Of a stretch of 64,000 nucleotides of DNA, positions 34,982 to 43,533 are shown one piece after another. The stretch covers positions 620,001 through 684,000 of the forward strand of contig NZ_JAGSYI010000002.1 of assembly GCF_025685625.1 (NCBI RefSeq), read 5' to 3'. Each line of letters begins with the position of its first letter. The stretch's first letter is position 1. The stretch is from Acidicapsa acidisoli (lineage in GTDB: Bacteria; Acidobacteriota; Terriglobia; Terriglobales; Acidobacteriaceae). Position numbers and translations under genes: made by a program. A model generated the notes under the pieces. It searched no databases. It was not told the origin of the DNA and saw only the letters and a list, made by a program, of their open reading frames with translations.

Positions 34982-35707
34982 ATGCTTAAACTTTCTTTAT
35001 TTCTCGGTACGGTTGCGGCGCTGGCGGATATTGCCGGCGGTCTGGTGTTGGTCAAAGCAAAAGGCGTCCAGCGCTATCTGCGGTATTTTGTTGCGCTGGG
35101 CGCGGGCTTTCTGATGGCCACATCCGTGCTCGAAATGCTGCCGGAGAGTTTGAAACTGGATGCGAAGCTGGCACCTGTGCTGGTGATGGCGGGCTACTGT
35201 GCTTTGCACTTTCTGGAACACACCATCGTCGCGCATTTTCACTTTGGCGAAGAGACGCATCATGGCGAATTCGTTTCGACGCATACCAGCTACTCGGTGC
35301 TGGGTGGGCTGGCAGTGCATTCTGTGTTTGATGGCGTGGCCATCGGATCGGGATTTGCGATCAACAGCCTGCTTGGCTGGCTGATTTTTATGGCGATCTT
35401 TCTGCACAAGGCTCCTGAGGGATTCACGATGGCTTCGGTAATGCTGGCCAGCGGCAGCAGCCGGCGGACGGCGCTCTATTCTGCCGTGGCGCTGGCAGGG
35501 GCGACGCTGGTTGGGGTGCTGGTGATTGGACTGGTGCCGCAACTGGTGCGGTATGGGTTGCCGGTTTCGGCGGGTGTGGCGCTTTACGTGGCGGCGACGG
35601 ATCTGGTGCCGGAGGTGAATCGCGAGCCGGGGGTGAAGATGGCGCTGGTTTTCTTTGCCGGGGTGGCTGGGTTTCTACTGTTGCGGATGTTGATGCCATC
35701 GATTTGA
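34982..35707 (+). CDS. ZIP-family metal transporter
   Basis: 241 residues, about eight membrane helices. The helix with H-S-V-F-D-G-V-A-I-G (about 117-126) and the helix with H-K-A-P-E-G-F (about 142-148) carry the metal-coordinating His, Asp and Glu of ZIP proteins (Zn2+, Fe2+). A histidine cluster H-F-H-F-G-E-E-T-H-H (about 84-93) is probably the cytosolic metal-binding loop. Directly follows the divergent Clp-N gene. Specific metal unknown. Confidence 0.9.
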   Translation: MLKLSLFLGTVAALADIAGGLVLVKAKGVQRYLRYFVALGAGFLMATSVLEMLPESLKLDAKLAPVLVMAGYCALHFLEHTIVAHFHFGEETHHGEFVSTHTSYSVLGGLAVHSVFDGVAIGSGFAINSLLGWLIFMAIFLHKAPEGFTMASVMLASGSSRRTALYSAVALAGATLVGVLVIGLVPQLVRYGLPVSAGVALYVAATDLVPEVNREPGVKMALVFFAGVAGFLLLRMLMPSI

Positions 35708-35724
35708 TGGGTTGAAATTCGTGA

Positions 35725-35767
35725 ATCCCACCCTTACCGCAAAGTGCGCGTCAAGGATGGGACACCC
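35725..35767. repeat. Palindromic repeat copy
   Basis: ATCCCACCCTTACCGCAAAG...CAAGGATGGGACACCC, same family as 29922-29957. It covers the start of the open frame at 35744, so a downstream start is used for the next gene. Confidence 0.6.
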
Positions 35768-35875
35768 GGCACCCGGAGATCCCCAAATGAATCGCCCGCA
35801 ACTGGAATGGGAATGCTCCTTGGGCGGTTCGGGTTTTGGTATGCGGTGGGATTGACGGGCGGTACACTGGAAACG

Positions 35876-36100
35876 ATGAAATTGGATATGAGCTTCCCGG
35901 CCGCGCTTGGCAAACATCATCCTTTGCGCAGGTTAGCTGTCAAGGATGCCTTTGCGCTCGGGACTTTGGTCGCGATCACGCTGGCGCTTTTCGGCATCAC
36001 CGGTCTCTACTACAGTGCCTATACTCGTTACCGCGCTGCTCTGGGATTGCCGGTGGATAATACTCCGGTGATTACGCTGCCAGTGGTGAGGCGGCATTGA
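35876..36100 (+). CDS. Small membrane protein ahead of the ClC gene
   Basis: 74 residues with one or two hydrophobic segments (A-L-G-T-L-V-A-I-T-L-A-L-F-G). The frame opens at 35744, but its first 40 codons read a palindromic repeat, so ATG 35876 with GGAA upstream is preferred. ATGA overlap with the ClC gene at 36097 couples their translation. No known family. Confidence 0.55.
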   Translation: MKLDMSFPAALGKHHPLRRLAVKDAFALGTLVAITLALFGITGLYYSAYTRYRAALGLPVDNTPVITLPVVRRH

Positions 36101-37911
36101 TGCCTAGCTCGTCCGACGGTTCTCAGGCGCCTGGGTTGCCTGACTTCCAGCGGCCCAGTCTCGAAGAGCAAATCGTCGAGAGGCCAGTCTTCAAACAGCC
36201 AGCCAGCCGAGAGAAGCGGCTCTTTCTTGTCCTTCCTATCTTTATCGGCATCCTCTCCGGATTACTGGTGGTCTGTTTCCGCATCTCCATCGAGTGGCTT
36301 CGGCTTGCGTTGATGGGCAAGAGTCTCCACCGAGGCGACTGGCGCCTGATCGCCGTGCCTGCGGCGATTGGCTTGATTGTGGCGCTGCTGGTCGAGTTTG
36401 TCTTTCCCTCTGTGCGTGGATCGGGGCTGAACCAGACAAAGGCAGCGATGTATATCCACGATGGGTATATCTCGCTGCGGACGATGTTCGGCAAGTTCAT
36501 TTGCACGGCGCTGGCGCTGGGGGGTGGATATTCGTTAGGACCGGAAGACCCTTCGTTGCAGATTGGCGCGGCGATCTCGTCGACAGTGAGCCGGAGATTT
36601 GGGCTTTCGCCTGAAAATCTGCGGCTGTTTGCGCCAGTGGGCGCGGCGGCGGGACTGGCGGCAGCTTTCAATGCTCCGATCACGGCGCTGCTCTTTGTGA
36701 TCGAGGAGGTTGTGGGCAACTGGAATGCGTCGGTGCTGGGGTCGATTGTGTTGGCGGCCATCTCCGGGGATGCGGTTTCGCGCTGGTACTTCGGCGATGC
36801 GCCGCTGTTTCGCATACCAGAGCTGGAGCTGCGCGACCCGCGCGAACTGCTGGCTTACGCCATTCTCGGGGTTGCAGGAGGATTAGCGGCGCTCGTGTTT
36901 GCGGCGACGCTGCGGCAACTCAGGCCCAGGCTGGCGGCACTGCCGCATTGGACGCGGCTGGTGCAGCCTCCGCTGGCGGGAATGTTGATCGGGCTGATTG
37001 GATTTCTCGGGTATCCGCAGGTGATGGGTGTGGGCTACGAGACGATCAACCAGGCGATTGGCGGAGGATTGCCGTGGAAGCTGCTGCTGGCGCTGGCCGC
37101 GTTGAAGATGCTGGCGACGACGCTGGGATTCTCTTCGGGAACGCCGGGCGGCATGTTCGCGCCGACGCTTTTTATCGGGGCGATGCTGGGAACGGCGATC
37201 GGAAGTATTCAGCAGATCTGGCTGCCGCATCTGACAGGACCGATCGGATCGTACACGCTGGCCGGGATGGGCGTGCTTTTTGCCGCTTTTCTGCGTGCGC
37301 CGTTGACCTCGGTCTTCATGGTGCTGGAGGTGAGCGGGAACTATTCGATTGTGGCGCCGGTCATTCTGGCGAACACTGTGGCTTACCTGATTGCACGCAG
37401 ATTCGATCCCGTTCCGATCTTTGAGGTGTTTACGCGTCAGGATGGGCTGGATCTGCCGTCGATGGAAGAGGTACGTGCAGAAGAACGGCTGCATATCGAA
37501 GATGCTTTAGACACGGTCATCGAGTTCTCGGAAGAGCCGATGCCGATTCCAGTGCTGCCTGCCAGTCTGCGGCTGCGCGAGGCGCTGAACGAATCGGAAG
37601 CCAGCCCGCATGATTCGGGCGCAGTGGTAATTCAGTTTCCGGATGGAAACGGATACTCGCTAGGTGCCGCGGAACTGGAGAAGTTTGGCGCCAATGCCTC
37701 GCCGGAAACGGCGGTGGGCGATCTGCTGCCGGAGGAGCGGCTTCCGCTGCTCTATCCCGATATGCCTCTGGATGGGACGCTGCGCCACTTTGCGCGGTGG
37801 CCAGCGCTACTGATTCGCAACCGGGCGCGAACCACGGCTGTGGAGGGTGTGCTTACGGAAAACGCGGTGCTGGCTTGTTTCCGGGAGCAGCGCCACGGCG
37901 AAATGGGGTGA
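36097..37911 (+). CDS. ClC-type chloride channel/transporter
   Basis: 604 residues. Filter and gating motifs G-S-G-L-N near 109-113, G-P-E-D-P at 148-152 with the gating glutamate E150, and G-T-P-G-G-M-F near 349-355 are all present, as in bacterial ClC proteins that exchange chloride for protons or conduct it. The cytosolic C-terminal 150 residues are acidic and may be a degenerate CBS-like regulatory part. Tyr of the external gate is not obvious. It overlaps the small gene before it and ends 9 bases from the convergent glycosyltransferase gene. Confidence 0.9.
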   Translation: MMPSSSDGSQAPGLPDFQRPSLEEQIVERPVFKQPASREKRLFLVLPIFIGILSGLLVVCFRISIEWLRLALMGKSLHRGDWRLIAVPAAIGLIVALLVEFVFPSVRGSGLNQTKAAMYIHDGYISLRTMFGKFICTALALGGGYSLGPEDPSLQIGAAISSTVSRRFGLSPENLRLFAPVGAAAGLAAAFNAPITALLFVIEEVVGNWNASVLGSIVLAAISGDAVSRWYFGDAPLFRIPELELRDPRELLAYAILGVAGGLAALVFAATLRQLRPRLAALPHWTRLVQPPLAGMLIGLIGFLGYPQVMGVGYETINQAIGGGLPWKLLLALAALKMLATTLGFSSGTPGGMFAPTLFIGAMLGTAIGSIQQIWLPHLTGPIGSYTLAGMGVLFAAFLRAPLTSVFMVLEVSGNYSIVAPVILANTVAYLIARRFDPVPIFEVFTRQDGLDLPSMEEVRAEERLHIEDALDTVIEFSEEPMPIPVLPASLRLREALNESEASPHDSGAVVIQFPDGNGYSLGAAELEKFGANASPETAVGDLLPEERLPLLYPDMPLDGTLRHFARWPALLIRNRARTTAVEGVLTENAVLACFREQRHGEMG

Positions 37912-37920
37912 AGTTAAGCG

Positions 37921-38739
37921 CTAGGAATGACTTCGAAATCGGTATTTCCCGGCGTAAAGTCTCGCCAGAAGCTTTGCGTAATCGACTGCAACCTTGAAAT
38001 TGGCTTTGCTTGCACCACGATACCTGCGGCCGAACTCGAATGGAATCTCTTCAATCGATTGAATGCGACCACGTACCAGAATTTCAAGGAGGAGTTTGAA
38101 ACCCGAACGTTGGAATCGGATCTGGTCGAGGCAACGGCGGCGCACCATAAAAAAACCCGACATTGGATCTTTGGCCCGGACACGCGACCTCTGTAACGGC
38201 CAGGTGACCCAGACGGCGGCGGCGGAAAGGAACTTGCGGGCTGGATTCCATTGGCCGAGTTCCCCGCCGGGAGTGTAGCGGCTACCAATTACAATGTCGC
38301 GATCGTCTAAGATAGCAGCCAGCAACTCTGGCAGAAGTTCGGGCGGGTGTTGGAGATCGGCATCCATCACACCAAGGACTGCGGCGTCTGTTCGCTGCCA
38401 GCCGTGCAGGATAGCGCCGGATAATCCCCTCTCACCCTTTCGCACCAACAGGCGAACGCGCGGATCTTCCACGGCGAGGGCTGAGACGGCCTCGACGGTG
38501 CCGTCGCAACTGTCGTCGTCGACGACCAGAATTTCGTAAGGAACACCAACCGGATCTAGAACAGACCGGACCTGACGCAGAACATTGCAGATGTTTTCAG
38601 CTTCACGAAGGGTTGGGATCACGAGCGCGAGTTTTGCAAGTTGGGCATTGCCCCGTGGCAACTCAGCCGCGTCAAGGTTGGCTCCGGTATCCACCGGCAT
38701 ATAGGATGGTTTTATGACTACTGACGACATGTTTATCAT
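37921..38739 (-). CDS. Family 2 glycosyltransferase, DPM1-like
   Basis: 272 residues of the polyprenol-phosphate sugar transferase group. L-V-I-P-T-L-R-E-A-E-N and V-V-D-D-D-S-C-D-G-T are the UDP/GDP-sugar-binding part, and M-D-A-D-L-Q-H-P-P holds the metal-binding D-x-D. The basic tail (R-R-Y-R-G-A-S-K-A-N) is typical of this group. No membrane helix follows, so it is a soluble or peripheral enzyme. Partner may be the divergent polytopic protein. Confidence 0.9.
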   Translation of the reverse strand: MINMSSVVIKPSYMPVDTGANLDAAELPRGNAQLAKLALVIPTLREAENICNVLRQVRSVLDPVGVPYEILVVDDDSCDGTVEAVSALAVEDPRVRLLVRKGERGLSGAILHGWQRTDAAVLGVMDADLQHPPELLPELLAAILDDRDIVIGSRYTPGGELGQWNPARKFLSAAAVWVTWPLQRSRVRAKDPMSGFFMVRRRCLDQIRFQRSGFKLLLEILVRGRIQSIEEIPFEFGRRYRGASKANFKVAVDYAKLLARLYAGKYRFRSHS

Positions 38740-38760
38740 GAGTATACGGAGTTCAACCGA

Positions 38761-40281
38761 TTGAAGCGTAACAAATTCCTAGCTGTTCTTCCGCCGACCC
38801 TGATATTCACCGTTCTCGGATTTGCGGTGATGGGTTACCACCCAGGCGCAGAAGATGACGGCGTGTACCTGACAGCAGTCAAAGCCGACCTCCATCCTAC
38901 CCTTTTCCCCCACGATTCAGAATTCTTCCGCCTGCAATTGCAAGCTACTCTATTTGACGGGTGGATGGCCCACTTTGTTCACATGTCCGGCATTCCGGTT
39001 GCGTGGGCTGAATTGATATGGCAATTTATCTCAATTTTCTTCATCTTACTGGCGTGTCGAAACATCGCTGCACAACTATTCCCTGAGAAGCGGGCGCAAT
39101 GGGCTGCAGTTGCGCTCATATCGGCGATGTTCACGCTTCCGGTGGCTGGGACGGCGCTCTACCTAGTCGACCAGCATCTGCATCCGCGCGCGTTGGCGAC
39201 CGCGTTAGTTCTGATCGCGGTGTCACGAATTATGGCGGGGAAACGGTGGCAGGCTCTGCCGTTGTTGACTCTCTCCATTGTGCTTCACCCGATTATGGGT
39301 ATGCTGGGCCTTTCCTTCTGTCTCATCCTCACACTCTCGATGCTCGAACCGGTGCCAGTGCGTCTGCGTGAGGTAGGCAGTACGCTGGCATCCGTGATGC
39401 CCTTGGGATGGATCTTTGAGCCGCCATCCCCGGAGTGGCGGGAGGCTCTGAATACGCGCTCCTACTACTTTCTTTCGCGCTGGACGTGGTATGAGTGGCT
39501 GGGCGCGCTTGCTCCGCTGGTGCTCTTCTGGCTGTTATGGCGTGTCGCGGCGAGGCGCGGCGAAACGAAGCTGGCAAGGCTCTCGCTGGCGATCTTTGTA
39601 TATGGACTGTTTCAGCAGATTGTGGCCATTGTTGTGTTGGGAGTGCCTGCCTTTGCGCGCATGACTCCAATGCAGCCGATGCGCTTTCTGCACCTGATCT
39701 ACGTCTTTCTTTGCCTGATCGGCGGCGCATTCCTGGGTAAGTATCTGCTTAAGACAAGCGTCTGGCGATGGGCGGTCTTTCTGCTGATTGCCAATGGCGG
39801 AATGTTTCTGGCGCAGCGGCAACTCTTTGCCGGAACGCCGCATCTTGAGCTTCCCTCCGAAACGACTGGGAACAGGTGGCTGCAGGCCTTCGAGTGGATA
39901 AGGCAGAACACCCCTGAAAATGCGTACTTCGCGCTTGATCCGAACTACATGTCTCTGCCGGGCGAAGATTACCACAGCTTCCGGGCTCTGGCGGAGCGCA
40001 GTGAACTCTCCGACGCAATCAAGGACACGGCTGTCGTGACACAGGTACCCAGCCTGGCTCCGGAATGGCATGAACAACAGGAAGCGATGGCTGGATGGTC
40101 GCATTTTCAGCTCGCGGACTTTGAGAGGTTGAAGACGCAGTTTGGCGTGAACTGGGTGGTGGTCTCTTATCCGCCGCCGGCTGGGCTGACGTGTCCGTGG
40201 CACAATGGAAGCATTTCCGTGTGCCAGATACCTAGATCATCCGTGGTAGGTGCTCAGGGATCAGAGATCGCTGCTCACTGA
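38761..40281 (+). CDS. Polytopic membrane protein, GT-C-like
   Basis: 506 residues, about 10 membrane helices. It begins with TTG (38761) 21 bases from the divergent glycosyltransferase start. A first-loop acidic pair E-D-D-G-V (about 31-35) and a large extracytoplasmic C-terminal part fit the layout of GT-C glycosyltransferases using lipid-linked sugars, the expected consumer of the neighbour's product; homology is not proven and DUF6798-type proteins look similar. Confidence 0.72.
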   Translation: MKRNKFLAVLPPTLIFTVLGFAVMGYHPGAEDDGVYLTAVKADLHPTLFPHDSEFFRLQLQATLFDGWMAHFVHMSGIPVAWAELIWQFISIFFILLACRNIAAQLFPEKRAQWAAVALISAMFTLPVAGTALYLVDQHLHPRALATALVLIAVSRIMAGKRWQALPLLTLSIVLHPIMGMLGLSFCLILTLSMLEPVPVRLREVGSTLASVMPLGWIFEPPSPEWREALNTRSYYFLSRWTWYEWLGALAPLVLFWLLWRVAARRGETKLARLSLAIFVYGLFQQIVAIVVLGVPAFARMTPMQPMRFLHLIYVFLCLIGGAFLGKYLLKTSVWRWAVFLLIANGGMFLAQRQLFAGTPHLELPSETTGNRWLQAFEWIRQNTPENAYFALDPNYMSLPGEDYHSFRALAERSELSDAIKDTAVVTQVPSLAPEWHEQQEAMAGWSHFQLADFERLKTQFGVNWVVVSYPPPAGLTCPWHNGSISVCQIPRSSVVGAQGSEIAAH

Positions 40282-40408
40282 CTACGGGATACCGACCCCT
40301 TGCATAGGGATCGGTTCCAACCGATGATCTTCCGTGCCCTTTGCTACTTGGGGTGGTTTCCGACAGAATAGTGAAGGACTAACTTCCCAACGACACGGAG
40401 ACTGACCG

Positions 40409-41860
40409 ATGTTGAACCTGACGCAGCGCCTCACGCTTGGATGCCTGCTGCTGGTTGCATTGTCGTTGACGCTTGCGGTATGGGTGCATCGGGAGCTGGT
40501 TCCGGCTGGAGCTGCGGGCGGCCATGCGCCGCTGATTCTGTGGCTGCTTTCTGGAAGCGCGATTCTGGTGGCGACGGGTACGCTCATCTTTGTGCTGCGG
40601 CCAGTTGAGCAGCTATCCCGGGACATTCGGAGGATCGCGTCGGGCGATCTGGCGCACCGTTCAGAATGGGGCGTGGGCGCGAAGGGCAGGGACAGCTTTG
40701 GCATTATTGCCAATGAGATGAACCGCCTCGCGGTACGGCTGCGCGAATTACGCGAAACGGAAGCCGGGCGGCGGCAGATGGAGTTTCAGCTCTCGGATGC
40801 CGTGTTGCAGTCCATCTTTGAGCCGATTATTGTGACTGACAGCAAGGGGCACGTGCTGAAGCTGAACCAGGCCGCGGCGGAGTTGCTGGGAGGGCCAGCG
40901 TCGGCGCAGACGGAACGGATGGCGATCATCAATCTCGCGAATACGCCCGGCGGGGATAAGATTCTCGAGGCCATTCGCAATGCCGTGCAGATGCAGAAGG
41001 CGGTCGCGGCGGAGGACGAGGCTGCGATGCTGCCGATGCGAATTGGCGAGCGGGAACAGAGCTTCCGGCTGCGGACGACGCCGATGCGGGACTCAGACGG
41101 GCGTTTGCTGGGTGCTGTGACGACGCTCGAAGATGTGACGTCGTTACAGGATACGGATCGGTTTAAGACGCAGTTCATCGCGGTAGCTTCGGCGCGGCTG
41201 CGCAATCCCTTGTTGCAGTTGCGACGGGGATTGTATGCGCTGACGATGGGTTTTGCAGGTGACTTGCGGCCGCTACAGGCCGAGCTGGTGACGGCGGCGA
41301 CGCAGGAGGCGCAGAAGCTGGATGACCTGATGGCCGATCTGATCGAGGTCGCGGAGCTCGACTCGGGCAAGCGCGAGCCGCTGATGGAACGGCTGAGGCC
41401 GTATACGGAGCTCGTGGATGCTCGCAACCGTGTGACCGATGAGGCGTGCCAGCGCGGCATTCGCGTGGAGATTCGCGCGTTTGCGGATTTGTCGTTTATT
41501 CAGGCGGATCGGCGGGCTGTGCGGACTATTTTTGACAATCTGCTGAGCAATGCGCTGCGCTATACGCCAGCGGGTGGCGAAGTGGTTCTTGAGGCGGAAG
41601 AGCGCAAAGGCTTTATTCAGTTTTCGGTTCGCGATAGCGGGCCTGGAATCGCGGCCGAGCGGCTGCCGAGAATCTTTGACCGCTTCAGCTCCTTTTCGGA
41701 TGGCGGTTCCGGTCTTGGACTGGCTCTGGTGCGGAGGCTGGTGGAGTCGCTGGACGGACAGATCTCTGTGGAGAGCCGCCTGGGCCATGGTGCAACCTTT
41801 CGCTTCACTCTTCCTGTTGCCAGCGTCGAAGTGAGCCGTCACCCGGTTGAGGTGGGCTGA
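40409..41860 (+). CDS. HAMP-PAS sensor kinase-like protein lacking the H-box histidine
   Basis: 483 residues. One membrane helix near the N-terminus and a second (I-L-W-L-L-S-G-S-A-I-L-V-A-T-G) frame a short periplasmic loop; HAMP (about 65-115), PAS (about 125-240), then a histidine-kinase core. The H-box reads A-S-A-R-L-R-N-P-L (260-268): Ala262 replaces the phosphorylated His and Arg replaces the following Glu. The ATP-binding N (N-L-L-S-N-A-L), D-S-G-P-G-I and G-S-G-L-G-L-A boxes are intact. Either an ATP-binding sensor without phosphotransfer or a kinase using another site. It is 2 bases from the KdpD-like gene. Confidence 0.88.
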   Translation: MLNLTQRLTLGCLLLVALSLTLAVWVHRELVPAGAAGGHAPLILWLLSGSAILVATGTLIFVLRPVEQLSRDIRRIASGDLAHRSEWGVGAKGRDSFGIIANEMNRLAVRLRELRETEAGRRQMEFQLSDAVLQSIFEPIIVTDSKGHVLKLNQAAAELLGGPASAQTERMAIINLANTPGGDKILEAIRNAVQMQKAVAAEDEAAMLPMRIGEREQSFRLRTTPMRDSDGRLLGAVTTLEDVTSLQDTDRFKTQFIAVASARLRNPLLQLRRGLYALTMGFAGDLRPLQAELVTAATQEAQKLDDLMADLIEVAELDSGKREPLMERLRPYTELVDARNRVTDEACQRGIRVEIRAFADLSFIQADRRAVRTIFDNLLSNALRYTPAGGEVVLEAEERKGFIQFSVRDSGPGIAAERLPRIFDRFSSFSDGGSGLGLALVRRLVESLDGQISVESRLGHGATFRFTLPVASVEVSRHPVEVG

Positions 41861-41862
41861 GC

Positions 41863-42999
41863 GTGACTGAGCTAGCGACCGAACTGCAACTGGAACGCAA
41901 GATCGAGCCGGCCAAACTGCGCATTTACATCGGCGCCGCACCGGGAGTCGGCAAGACCTACCACATGCTCAACGACGCGAACCTGCTGCGTGAGCAGGGA
42001 GTGGATGTGGTGATCGGCCTCGTTGAATCGCATGGCCGCAAGGAGACCGAGGCGCAAATTCGCGATCTGGAGATTGTGCCGCTGCGCGTGATTCCCTATC
42101 GCACGGTGAAACTGCAGGAGATGGATGTCGAGGCCATCCTGGCGCGGCATCCGCACACGGTGGTGGTTGACGAACTGGCGCACTCCAACGTGCCGGGGAG
42201 CAAGAACCGCAAGCGCTATGAAGATGTGATGGAGTTGCTGGATGCAGGCATCAATGTGATGACGGCTGTCAACATCCAACATCTGGAGACGCTGAACGAC
42301 GCGGTCGCGCGATCGGCGAATACGACCATTCGCGAGACCGTTCCTGACAGCGTGTTGAAGCGCGCAGACGAAGTCGTGAACGTGGATGTGACTGTGGATG
42401 AGTTGCGGACACGGCTGCGTCAGGGGAAGATTTATGCGCCGGAAAAGGTTGAGCAGTCGCTGGCCAACTTCTTTCGCAAGGGCAACTTGAACATGCTGCG
42501 CGAACTGGCGCTGCGCACCACGGCAGAACAGGTGGGTTCGCAGGCGGCGCAGTATCGACGCAACCAGGGACTGGAACAGGCTCCGATGCCGGAAAAGGTG
42601 ATGGTGTGCCTCTCGACGCGGCCGGGTACGGAGAAGCTGGTTCGTGTGGGCGCGCGCGTGGCGGGACGGCTCGCGACCAACTGGTATGCCGTTTATGTGG
42701 CGCGTCCCGAGGATGACAAAGGGCATGGCGACCCGGAGGCTTTTCAGCGGCTGCAGGAGTCTCTGCGCATGGCGAGGGAACTGGGTGCGCAAGTGGTGAC
42801 GCTGCATGAAAAGAATGTCTCAGATGCGTTGATTCGCTTTGCCCAGCAGGAGAGCATTTCGCATGTGGTTTTTGGGCAGTCGGTCCGGTCGCGGTGGGAT
42901 ATTCTGCTGCGCGGCTCGGTGTTGAACCGGTTTCTGGCCGAGGTGCGCGATGTTACGGTGCAGGTGGTGCCGGTGCAGAAGCTTGTCCGTCGGGGATGA
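41863..42999 (+). CDS. KdpD-type N-terminal sensor domain with Usp domain, no kinase
   Basis: 378 residues. Residues 1-210 are the KdpD sensor domain: Walker A G-A-A-P-G-V-G-K-T (24-32), Walker B V-V-V-D-E-L-A-H (about 104-111) and N-I-Q-H-L-E. Residues 243-378 are a UspA-like domain (F-G-Q-S-V-R-S-R-W). The membrane helices and kinase of full KdpD are missing. GTG start 2 bases after the preceding stop. KdpD senses turgor or K+, and binds c-di-AMP in some bacteria through the Usp part. No kdpABC or KdpE is in the window. Confidence 0.9.
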   Translation: MTELATELQLERKIEPAKLRIYIGAAPGVGKTYHMLNDANLLREQGVDVVIGLVESHGRKETEAQIRDLEIVPLRVIPYRTVKLQEMDVEAILARHPHTVVVDELAHSNVPGSKNRKRYEDVMELLDAGINVMTAVNIQHLETLNDAVARSANTTIRETVPDSVLKRADEVVNVDVTVDELRTRLRQGKIYAPEKVEQSLANFFRKGNLNMLRELALRTTAEQVGSQAAQYRRNQGLEQAPMPEKVMVCLSTRPGTEKLVRVGARVAGRLATNWYAVYVARPEDDKGHGDPEAFQRLQESLRMARELGAQVVTLHEKNVSDALIRFAQQESISHVVFGQSVRSRWDILLRGSVLNRFLAEVRDVTVQVVPVQKLVRRG

Positions 43000-43026
43000 C
43001 GGAAATTCAGAGGCTTTTCGGATATT

Positions 43027-43092
43027 CCCTCAGGGGCTAAAGCCCATTGATTCTGCGATCTTTATGTAGGGGCTGAAGCCCGTACCCTTCAG
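43027..43092. repeat. Compound palindromic element, second copy
   Basis: CCCTCAGGGGCTAAAGCCC (43027-43045) and GGGGCTGAAGCCCGTACCC correspond to the element at 14057-14155, with a different inner spacer. Confidence 0.7.
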
Positions 43093-43139
43093 GTTCCTTG
43101 AGACGGATCACTTGCTGCGGATGCTGCGGAATTCTCTCC

Positions 43140-43187
43140 TTGACAGCTTAGGAGAGCTTGGCCTATTCTCCTAATCAATTTAGGAGA
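43140..43187 (+). promoter_or_regulatory. Promoter and PadR operator of the padR/ADOP operon
   Basis: -35 TTGACA (43140-43145) and -10 TATTCT (43164-43169) with an 18-nt spacer. TTAGGAGA (43148-43155) and TCTCCTAA (43167-43174) are inverted across the -10. A third TTAGGAGA (43180-43187) covers the ribosome site before GTG 43192. This arrangement fits autorepression by PadR. Confidence 0.7.
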
Positions 43188-43191
43188 CCAC

Positions 43192-43533
43192 GTGACTGAC
43201 CAGGCTCAACTTCTTCCCGGAACGCTCGATCTTCTCATTCTCAAGGCCGTTTCACTGGGACCTCTGCACGGGTACGGCGTGCTGTTGCGCATCGGGCAAA
43301 TCTCACGAAGCGCTCTGCTGATCGAGCAGGGAGCGCTTTATCCGGCGCTGTTCCGGCTGGTGCGGCAGGGGCTTTTGAAGTCGAGCTGGGGTACTTCGGA
43401 GAACAACCGCCGCGCCAAGTTCTATGAGCTTACCGATCAGGGGCGCAAGCGTTTCAGCGAAGAGACGGATGGCTGGAATCGTCTCGCCTCGGCTATGGCC
43501 ACCGCGCTCGCCGCGCAGCCGGAGGAAGTATGA
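43192..43533 (+). CDS. PadR family transcriptional regulator
   Basis: 113 residues. Winged helix of PadR type: L-P-G-T-L-D-L-L-I-L-K-A near 8-19, H-G-Y-G-V near 25-29, and Q-G-A-L-Y-P-A-L-F-R-L near 45-55 are the family signatures. The C-terminal helix for dimerisation is short (PadR-s2 type). GTG start with a ribosome site inside the putative operator. Its stop overlaps the ADOP gene, the usual layout of PadR-ADOP pairs in Acidobacteria, where PadR probably controls the operon. Confidence 0.93.
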   Translation: MTDQAQLLPGTLDLLILKAVSLGPLHGYGVLLRIGQISRSALLIEQGALYPALFRLVRQGLLKSSWGTSENNRRAKFYELTDQGRKRFSEETDGWNRLASAMATALAAQPEEV

